Part shown: piece after piece, positions 1 to 5,785 of the stretch
Layout of the letters: the number at the start of each line of letters is the position of its first letter
How positions within the stretch are numbered: the stretch's first letter is position 1
From: Candidatus Altimarinota bacterium
Lineage (GTDB): Bacteria; Patescibacteriota; Gracilibacteria; BD1-5; UBA2023
DNA: 6,249 bases
Direction: 5' to 3'
Assembly: GCA_943355085.1 (NCBI GenBank)
Contig: CALREC010000042.1
Span: 1-6,249 of the forward strand
The notes under the pieces: model-generated
Seen by the model: the letters and a program-made list of their open reading frames with translations, nothing else
What the model was told of the DNA's origin: nothing
Databases searched by the model: none
Position numbers and translations under genes: made by a program

Positions 1-23
1 AAAATGTGTTATAAATAATATAT

Positions 24-54
24 TTGCTTGCAATTGAGGATTATTTTATATACT
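24..54 (+). promoter_or_regulatory. Candidate promoter of the PAS/HD gene
   Basis: A TATACT hexamer at 49-54 is one base from the TATAAT consensus. Upstream there is TTGCAA at 28-33 (15-nt spacer) or TTGCTT at 24-29 (19-nt spacer). Neither spacer is the ideal 17 nt, so the -35 assignment is weak. Transcription would start near 61 and give a leader of about 40 nt. The same pair of hexamers occurs with a 17-nt spacer at 3872-3900, which adds modest support. Confidence 0.3.
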
Positions 55-101
55 ACAGAGTATAAAAGAGTTGCCAATTTTTTATTTCATTTATCAAAAT
101 C

Positions 102-1976
102 ATGAAATTCATTTCACAAGCACCACCAGAACAACACAATACCGTCAGCACAACAACATCTGTTCTGGATAATCTTGCAGATACAAAAAATAGTATTTCG
201 GCTTCATTACCTGCATGATGAGTAGAACTTGCAATAGCATTTGTGGTCGGATATTTTACATCTCGTGTTTTTCAGATTCTCAAGAACTCAAAACAGAAAG
301 AAGACTTACAGATTCAGGAAATCTTACACAAAGAGATGATCGAGAATGGCGTAAATCCTATAACTATATATAAAAAAAATGTTATTGTGCATTGTAATAA
401 AGCATGGACAAGCATTACAGGATATACCATCGGTGACGTTCAAGAATACATCAAAAATAATCCAGAAAAAGATATTGTAGATTTGCTATATGGCTATTCT
501 CCTGATGAAATTACACGTGTCAGAACCCATACACAAAAAGCTTCTGAAACTGGTATATCATATGAGGATCGCATATTTACTCTGCAAACAAAAAGCGGAG
601 ATTTTATCAGTATAGCCTATGAAAATAAAATTCGATGAGAACTCAGTATTCGTGAATGACGAATAAGTCTCGCAAAAAAAATCACAAAAATAGATACACT
701 AAAAACTCAGGTAGATACATTAGGTATATTTAGTCAAAATCTGATCAATGAGATGATGAGAAACAAAGACGAGTATACAGGGAGTCATACTCGACGGGTT
801 GCCGCATATACAGAAATAATTGCTCAGTTATTTTGACACTCATCTGAAGAAGTCCAAGAGCTAAAAATCATGGCAGTATTGCATGATTTATGAAAACTTA
901 AGTCTTTTGCACATATACTTCAAGATCCCATGTCGCTCAATCGTGATGGAAGAAAGCATATGAACAAGCATCCGGGAGATGGCTTAAAAATGTGAACATT
1001 TAGGTGAATGACACAATTCATGCAGGGGGTATATCACCATTGTCGAAAAGCATGATTATGAGGTATAAAAAATCTCACAGAAGATATACTCAACAAATAT
1101 ATGATGGAAGAAATTGAGATCGAGAATCATAGAAAAAAAGGAGAGATAAGAGAATGAATCATTCGTGAGATACAGTACAAAAGAGAACTCAAAAAAGAGG
1201 GGCATGTGAATCAAGAAATATCTGATATCATTGAAGAAGACGAACGAGCATTAGCAGAGTATAGAAAAGAGGGTTTTGTCCTGAGTGATACAATCGAAGA
1301 AGATGATACCATTTTGGATATTTTAGTAGAGAAAGAATATTACAGTCAATATCTCCTAAAAAATTGACTTATAAAAGACAGGGAGTACTTCTCTGTTTCA
1401 GATCTCACCAATCATCTCGTGGGTAAAAATATCCCATATCCAGGTCTTTTAATTGCCATAAGCGATGTTATAGACGCTATCGCGTCTCGGCGTCTCTACA
1501 ATAAAGACCTACTTATTATGCCAATTGAAGATATTATTGAAAAAATTGAAAAAGAATTGCTACGTGCATCTGGACTCATATTACAAAATGGCAAGATCGA
1601 TCTTGATCCAGGAAAATGGCAAGTTGCAGAGAATGATATCGAAGAGAATGATGTCTGTGCCATAAAGTGGGAAGATAAATCTTTTATCCCTCGTACAGAC
1701 TATCCAAAATGGAGCATCCAACTCGATACTATTCTAATAGCAGAACTTTATAATATTAGTCATGGTAGATTGCCCGATTTGCTCAAAGAGCACATATGTA
1801 TAGAAGACTATAATATAGTATCCAACAAAATTAAAGAAATAGAAATATACTTGGAAAAAAATCCAGATTTTAAAAAAAGACAACCAGAAAAATATCATGA
1901 TCTCACTGCAGCAATTCCTATTCTTGAGAAATATAAAGCAGAATACAAAAAACAGCAAGACAGATCTATCTGATAA
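102..1976 (+). CDS. PAS domain and HD-GYP-like phosphohydrolase (code 25)
   Basis: The protein has 624 residues when 13 in-frame TGA codons are read as Gly; the stop is TAA. ATG 102 is the first ATG after an in-frame TAA at 63, and no Shine-Dalgarno precedes it. A short hydrophobic stretch (about 41-53) could be a weak membrane anchor. Residues about 82-178 resemble a PAS sensor domain (NKAWTSITGY at 99-108). Residues 221-325 and 440-490 form an HD-GYP-type hydrolase: H229, H261-D262 with TGA-encoded G264 and K265, H290, H312-H313 and D455 match the family's metal ligands. The GYP signature is replaced by GLGGI (318-322), and about 120 charged residues (326-447) are inserted before the D455 helix. 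About 135 further C-terminal residues are unassigned. HD-GYP proteins usually hydrolyse cyclic-di-GMP, but the altered signature leaves the substrate open. Confidence is high for the gene, good for the HD fold and moderate for PAS. Confidence 0.85.
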
Positions 1977-1982
1977 CTTGAC

Positions 1983-2030
1983 TTTCCCCTCTTTTTCCAT
2001 AAAATCCTGTGCATAAAAAAAAAGGGGGGG
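1983..2030 (+). other. Weak inverted repeat with A9/G7 homopolymer tract
   Basis: Downstream of the HD gene stop, a pyrimidine tract (1986-1996, CCCCTCTTTTT) can pair imperfectly with a run of nine A and seven G (2015-2030). It could form a loose hairpin at the end of the HD gene transcript. No U-tract follows it, so it does not look like a standard intrinsic terminator. The homopolymer is a likely site of replication slippage or sequencing error. Confidence 0.3.
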
Positions 2031-2064
2031 TACTGGAGAAGTATTTCAGATACAAACAATATTT

Positions 2065-2148
2065 GCCCTGATGGCGGAATGGTAGACGCGGAGGACTCAA
2101 AATCCTCTGCCTTCGGGTGTGCGGGTTCGAGTCCCGCTTGGGGCACCA
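2065..2148 (+). tRNA. tRNA-Leu (anticodon CAA)
   Basis: The full cloverleaf can be drawn. The acceptor stem GCCCTGA pairs with TTGGGGC, including two G-U pairs. The D arm is typical of leucine tRNAs (TGGCGG...AGACGC). The anticodon stem GAGGA/TCCTC encloses the loop CTCAAAA, with anticodon CAA at 2098-2100, reading UUG. A long variable arm (class II tRNA) follows, then the T arm GCGGG-TTCGAGT-CCCGC, discriminator A and an encoded CCA at 2146-2148. It is convergent with the S1 gene and separated from it by the long hairpin at 2213-2264. Confidence 0.96.
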
Positions 2149-2212
2149 AAATTAAAAAAACGATACATAAAAAACAACTACTCTAGGAAGGTACGAGATA
2201 GATGCGTACGCC

Positions 2213-2264
2213 TTGAATCACATAAAAATCCCTATTAAAGAATAGGGATTTTTATGTGATTCAA
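2213..2264. terminator. Bidirectional terminator, 24-bp perfect hairpin
   Basis: A perfect inverted repeat has arms at 2213-2236 and 2241-2264 and the loop AAAG. The core AATCCCTATT/AATAGGGATT is followed by TTTTT, which lies within the stem and pairs with AAAAA. Each strand therefore shows a hairpin followed by a U-tract. It sits between tRNA-Leu (+) and the S1 gene (-), whose TAA stop at 2267-2269 lies 2 nt away. It should end transcription from both sides. Confidence 0.85.
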
Positions 2265-2266
2265 GA

Positions 2267-3451
2267 TTATTCAGCAATCACGGACACAGGAGCATCTTCA
2301 GATTTCTTTTTAGTAGCCTTTTTTTCTTTCTTTTCTTCTAGGGCAGATTCCTCAGTAGCAATAACTACTGGTGCGGCCTCGAGAGCCTTCATAGAGAGAC
2401 CAATTCGTTTTGCTATCGGATCAAAAGTAATGATTTTAGCCTTCACACTTTCACCAACTTTTGCATATTCAGTAACATCTTTCACCATAGTATGAGAAAT
2501 CTCAGAAAGGTGGATCAGTCCACTGATTCCCCCATCGAGAGAGAGGAATACTCCAAATTGAGATATACGCATAACTGGAGCTTCAATAATATCATTTATC
2601 TTATATTTTTCAGCAAGAACTTGCCATGGATTTGCTTTCAATCGTTTCATAGAGAGACTAATCTTGTCAGCATCTATTCCAATAACTTGCACTTTCACTT
2701 TATCTCAAACCTTTGCAAATTTACTTGGATCAGATACATGTCCCCAATCGATTTCAGAAACGTGGACAAGACCTTCGAGACCATTGAAGGTAATGAAGAG
2801 ACCGTAAGTAAGTATACCACTCACCGTTCCATCAACATTGTCTCCGATTTTCAGCTTCTGAAGTGCCACTCAGCGCGCCTCTTCGAGTGCTGCCTTTTCA
2901 GAGAAGATAATCTTCTTTCCATCCTGGTCAACATTGATAACACGCACCTTGAATGGTTTTCCAACGAGTCGCCCAAGGTGTTCAAGAATCTTTTCTGGAT
3001 TGGCTCACTCCACTCGAGGATAGTTCATAGGAGTGAGTTGAGAAACTGGGATAAATCCCTTGATTCCATCGAGATCTATAAGAAGCCCACCTTTGTTTGC
3101 TTCATTTGGTATAACGGTAATAATTTCTTTTGTATCAAAATTTGAATGAAGTTTTGCAATAAGTTTAATCTGACTTGCTTTTCTCAGAGAAAGCATAAAT
3201 AGTCCAGAATCTTTGTCATCACCTATGACTATAGCGTCTACGAGATCACCTGATTTAATTGCAGATGAATCTTCCGTAGAAGAAGTCATATGAGATCCAG
3301 ATATAATACCGGTGAATTGACCACCAAGGTCTACAAGAATCATTTTTTGATTGGCACTTACAACCGTTCCAGATACGAGCTCTCCCATGTTTGGAGTATG
3401 TATTGGTGCACTATCTTTGAGTACTAATCCAAAATCTTCAGCTTTAGACAT
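2267..3451 (-). CDS. rpsA: Ribosomal protein S1, four S1 domains (code 25)
   Basis: The protein has 394 residues with Gly149, Gly194 and Gly249 encoded by TGA (plus-strand 3005-3007, 2870-2872, 2705-2707); the stop is TAA. S1 proteins bind single-stranded, U-rich mRNA on the 30S subunit and help initiate translation. Four S1 (OB-fold) repeats lie at about 22-92, 105-187, 200-271 and 283-356. Repeats 3 and 4 are the most canonical, with 'GLVHVSEI' (227-234), 'KVGDKVKVQVIGID' (247-260) and 'ISLSMK' (264-269). The tail (about 365-394) is rich in Lys, Glu and Ala. E. coli S1 has six domains and about 557 residues, so this is a short form. ATG 3451 is the first ATG after an in-frame TAA. Its 29-nt leader has no G, so no Shine-Dalgarno is possible. 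It probably shares a transcript with tRNA-His. A non-ribosomal S1-repeat protein is the main alternative. Confidence 0.9.
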
Positions 3452-3480
3452 AAAAAATTAAAGGTTAAAAAATAAAAAAA
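3452..3480 (-). promoter_or_regulatory. G-free, U-rich leader of the S1 gene
   Basis: The 29 nt between the tRNA-His CCA end and the S1 start codon hold 22 T, 5 A, 2 C and no G on the coding strand. After tRNA 3' processing this would be almost the whole 5' leader of the S1 mRNA. U-rich RNA is the known preferred ligand of S1, so self-recognition or autoregulation is a reasonable inference, but nothing here proves it. Confidence 0.45.
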
Positions 3481-3558
3481 TGGGGCGGTCGACGAGGCTT
3501 GAACTCGCAACATCCAGATTCACAGTCTGGCGCTCTAACCAATTGAACTACGACCGCC
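3481..3558 (-). tRNA. tRNA-His (anticodon GTG) with encoded G-1
   Basis: On the minus strand the acceptor arm GCGGTCG pairs with CGACCGC. An extra 5' G (position 3558) faces discriminator C73 (3484): this is the G-1:C73 pair that identifies histidine tRNAs. The anticodon stem CCAGA/TCTGG encloses CTGTGAA, with anticodon GTG at plus-strand 3521-3523. The T arm is GCGAG-TTCAAGC-CTCGT. CCA is encoded at 3481-3483. The gene lies 29 nt upstream of the S1 start with no terminator hairpin between them. Confidence 0.96.
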
Positions 3559-3576
3559 ATGTAATAATTTCAGGTA

Positions 3577-3606
3577 AAAATAGCTTTAAAAAAAGCTCTT
3601 TGACAA
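3577..3606 (-). promoter_or_regulatory. Candidate promoter of tRNA-His and S1
   Basis: On the minus strand, TTGTCA (3601-3606, five of six to TTGACA) is followed after 18 nt by TATTTT (3577-3582, four of six to TATAAT). Transcription would start near 3570, about 12 nt before the tRNA 5' end. The spacer contains a small inverted repeat, AGCTTT-AAAA-AAAGCT (3582-3597), of unknown role. Confidence 0.4.
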
Positions 3607-3871
3607 GAAGCGGGGCCAAGTATATGGAAAAAACAGAAAAAGGCAAAAGTATTTTCCTGAAAAAAATTCTCTCCTATTTTTTGCAAAATCGTCGATATCA
3701 GACATTTCTCTAAAATCACTCATACAGAGAACTGATCTATTGCCAGATAAAATATACAGCAACTTTTTCATTGTCCGAAAAAAAACCGAAATACCCACCC
3801 ATTAAGCCTAATATACAGAGGAAAAACTTGATGTATTCAATGACCAACAAATTATATTTTTTATTTTCCAT

Positions 3872-3900
3872 TTGCAAATACCTACTACTATAGCTATACT
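3872..3900 (+). promoter_or_regulatory. Sigma70-type promoter of the small gene
   Basis: TTGCAA (3872-3877) and TATACT (3895-3900) are separated by exactly 17 nt, the best-spaced promoter in the window. Transcription would start near 3907, leaving a leader of about 39 nt before ATG 3946. The leader is A/T rich with no purine-rich ribosome-binding site. Confidence 0.6.
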
Positions 3901-3945
3901 AGACTACATGATACTATTTTATACTATATTTTTAACTTTTATTGT

Positions 3946-4149
3946 ATGAAAAAAGATGAAGAAAACAAAGATCTCCTTACTGAGATAGAAATAGAAATAC
4001 CTGAAGAAAAAGCAAAGACTCTTCCTCCGAAACCACCTATTTCTCGATCTGGCCCAGCATTTCCAGTAGCACATCAATTTCGCGGAGCCCAAGGAAATAA
4101 CATAAACAATAGACAGCGGCCAGGACGAGCTGCCAATAGAGGTCGTTAA
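3946..4149 (+). CDS. Small protein of unknown function, acidic N-term and RG-rich C-term
   Basis: The product has 67 residues and I do not recognise its family. Residues 1-22 are strongly charged and mostly acidic (MKKDEENKD, then alternating E and I to about residue 18, then PEEK). Residues 27-36 are proline-rich, and 46-67 are basic and rich in Gly, Arg, Asn and Gln, ending RGR. No hydrophobic segment or signal peptide is present, so it is probably cytosolic and largely disordered; Arg/Gly tails like this often bind RNA. All five glycines use GGN codons. It is supported as a real gene by a well-placed promoter at 3872-3900 and a hydrophilic composition unlike that of the antisense frame. 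It has no Shine-Dalgarno. It is convergent with the photolyase gene, and the 34-nt inverted repeat at 4216-4249 lies between their ends. Confidence 0.65.
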   Translation: MKKDEENKDLLTEIEIEIPEEKAKTLPPKPPISRSGPAFPVAHQFRGAQGNNINNRQRPGRAANRGR

Positions 4150-4215
4150 AATAACAACATATGTTTTCGTAAAACATACCCAAGAGCCAAGAATGAAAAT
4201 CATACAAGACTCATA

Positions 4216-4249
4216 GATTGATGTATAAAATAAATTTTATACATCAATC
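4216..4249. repeat. 34-nt perfect inverted repeat, possible bidirectional terminator
   Basis: Perfect 16-nt arms at 4216-4231 and 4234-4249 flank a 2-nt centre. The TAA stop of the photolyase gene (4237-4239) lies inside the right arm. The stem is AT-rich with an A-tract opposite a T-tract near the centre, so either strand could form a hairpin with a short U-run. Placement between convergent genes favours termination. The lack of a GC core makes it weaker than the hairpin at 2213-2264. An operator for a dimeric regulator is the alternative. Confidence 0.6.
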
Positions 4250-5589
4250 AAATGCATCTGATGATCGTCGGGTCTCCTATAGAGCTCTCGGGCTCTTTTT
4301 TGTTCGGCATGGTGATCTACTATTGGTAGCGCGTATCCCAGTGGAATTTCCGATGGATTATGTATTGATTCTATTAATTCGCTTTGTAGTCAAGGTATGT
4401 ACTGACGTATAAATTTTGCCTCAGGATCAAATTTCTGGCTTTGAAGCGAAGGGTTGAAAATACGAAGAGGCTTAGGATCAGCGCCAACCGAAGCAGACCA
4501 TTGCCAGTTCCCAAAATTGACATTTTCATCATAATCGAGAAGGTGTTTTTTGAAAAAAGCTTCTCCAAGACGCCAGTCAATATGCAAATCTTTCGTCAGA
4601 AAACTAGCGACAATCATTCGAGCCCTCCCATGCATCCAGTTTGTTTTCAAGAGTTGTTTTATACTGGCGTCTACGACTGGATAACCGGTTTCTCCTCGAC
4701 ACCAAGCATCGTATAACATATTGGCTCCATCCCACTGGATATGCCGTTTATTTTCTTGAAATTCCACCATTTTTGTTTCTGGAAAATGATATGCTATGTG
4801 TTGCCAGAACTCACGCCAGGCAAGCTCACTCACAAAGCTTTCAGAGATTCCGTGAGCTTGAGCATATATTTCCCGAATAGAGTATACTCAAAATCGCATG
4901 TAAGGGGAAAGTTTTGAAGTTCCATCTATATCAAGACGATTTCTTGTATCTTCATAATTGACTCGAATATATTCAGCTATTCTTTTTCGACCAAAAGCAA
5001 ACGTAAAATACGGATGCTGATCTCATGGAATAAAATCGCTCGCATCTTTTCATTCGAAAGTAGATATACCCGAGAAAGATGGAGTTTTGATAATCTCAAT
5101 ACTATCGGCTCTATGTTCTATGAACTGTTTCCAGAGTCGAAAATAAGGAGTAAAGACTTTTCTGACGGGAATATCCTCTGGCTCTACGATAAGATAATCA
5201 GAACAGAGATGAAAACTCGTACCTTGGGTTTTCAGAATATTCATAAGTTTCAGATCACGAGTCATACCGTATCGACCATAGGAACGATTGCAGTATACGG
5301 CATCTATATTGTAACTTCAAACAATTTTTTGGATAATCTCTTCAGGCTTTCAGACAAAAACAGAGAGCCTCACTCCTCCGAGTTCTAAAATTTCTTTCGA
5401 TAGATTTTCAAGCATCTCACGAAGAAATGAGAACTTTTGATCAGATAGTCCACCAAATCCAGAAATAAGATTCTCATCAAGTATGAAAATAGGGAGAACA
5501 TGACGAGAGTTTTTAATACACTCGATAAGTCCACGGTTGTCATGCGTTCGAAGATCCTGGCGAAAATAGAAAATAGATGTATTGGTCAT
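4237..5589 (-). CDS. phrB: Deoxyribodipyrimidine photolyase, class I CPD type (code 25)
   Basis: The 450-residue protein has TGA-encoded glycines at 80, 91, 180, 189, 234 and 400 and a TAA stop. Photolyases use blue light and FADH- to split UV-induced cyclobutane pyrimidine dimers. The N-terminal antenna domain opens with FYFRQDLRTHDN (7-18), and 'YCNRSYGRYGMTRD' (99-112) is also typical. The C-terminal FAD domain shows TSKLSPYMRFG (224-234), ELAWREF (255-261), GETGYPVVDA (299-308), RMIVASFL (324-331) and the RIFNP block (376-380). By alignment to E. coli PhrB, the electron-transfer Trp triad is complete (W286, W339, W362), the substrate-stacking W258 is present, and N358 matches the flavin-N5 Asn that marks photolyases rather than plant cryptochromes. 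G321 replaces the usual Asn of 'WMHNR'. ATG 5589 is the only ATG after an in-frame TAG at 5605-5607. The length is close to E. coli (472). Confidence 0.95.
4281..4301 (+). terminator. Possible intrinsic terminator inside the 3' end of the photolyase gene
   Basis: On the plus strand AGAGCT (4281-4286) pairs with GGCTCT (4291-4296, one G-U pair) around the loop CTCG, and T4296-T4301 follows. The form fits a terminator for the small gene read-through transcript. The bases also encode conserved-looking photolyase residues 429-436 on the other strand, so the match may be chance. Confidence 0.35.
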
Positions 5590-5670
5590 AGAATGATTCA
5601 GACACTATATAAAGTATAAAAAAGAAAAAACGCAATTACACAATCTTTTATCATTAACCCCTCTTTTGGT

Positions 5671-5698
5671 ATGATACGAAAAATATCCAAAATTCCAA
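5671..5698 (-). promoter_or_regulatory. Candidate photolyase promoter
   Basis: On the minus strand TTGGAA (5693-5698) and TATCAT (5671-5676, five of six to TATAAT) are separated by 16 nt. They would give a leader of about 75 nt. A second candidate nearer the gene is TATACT at 5613-5618 with TTGTGT at 5638-5643, a poor 19-nt spacer. I cannot choose between them. No Shine-Dalgarno lies before ATG 5589. Confidence 0.3.
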
Positions 5699-5785
5699 TA
5701 GATAATAAGCTTGCTATGTCACTATTTTTTCGTAAGAATAGACTCAAAATATATATCTGATCTTGCAATTTTACGACTAAAAAGA

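Larger units (their letters stand above)
3559..3945. other. Divergent intergenic spacer, no convincing gene
   Basis: This 387-nt AT-rich spacer separates the leftward tRNA-His/S1 unit from the rightward small gene. Its two ends hold the outward promoters described separately. Between about 3610 and 3870 I see no RNA gene, repeat or persuasive coding region. The open frames there (a 29-codon plus frame from 3624 and a 61-codon minus frame from 3771) have no family resemblance, no Shine-Dalgarno and no TGA-Gly codons. Confidence 0.6.

Noticed and set aside
1734..2149. Minus-strand frames opposite the HD gene end and tRNA-Leu
   Set aside because: They are shadows: one is antisense to the HD coding region and the other covers the tRNA and homopolymer tract.
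2492..3145. 217-codon plus-strand open frame
   Set aside because: It is a shadow on the antisense of the S1 gene; the minus-strand frame has clear S1 repeats.
3480..3713. 77-codon plus-strand frame
   Set aside because: Its first third is the antisense of tRNA-His; the rest looks random.
3586..3798. 70-codon minus-strand frame in the spacer (61 codons from its first ATG)
   Set aside because: It overlaps the likely tRNA-His promoter, has no ribosome-binding site or recognisable motif, and has a low-complexity Phe-rich C-terminus.
3919..4203. 94-codon minus-strand frame opposite the small gene
   Set aside because: It has an odd Trp/Phe/Cys-rich composition and overlaps the plus gene and its leader; the plus strand has the better promoter and composition.
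102..5589. Pseudogenes or clustered nonsense mutations instead of recoding
   Set aside because: Only TGA interrupts the frames, never TAA or TAG, no frameshifts are needed, and the TGA codons fall on family glycines in essential genes such as S1.
102..5589. TGA as tryptophan (code 4) or selenocysteine
   Set aside because: The affected columns are conserved glycines (HDxGK, KVGD, MRFG), Trp is encoded by TGG at expected places, and the many scattered TGA codons have no adjacent SECIS-like hairpins.
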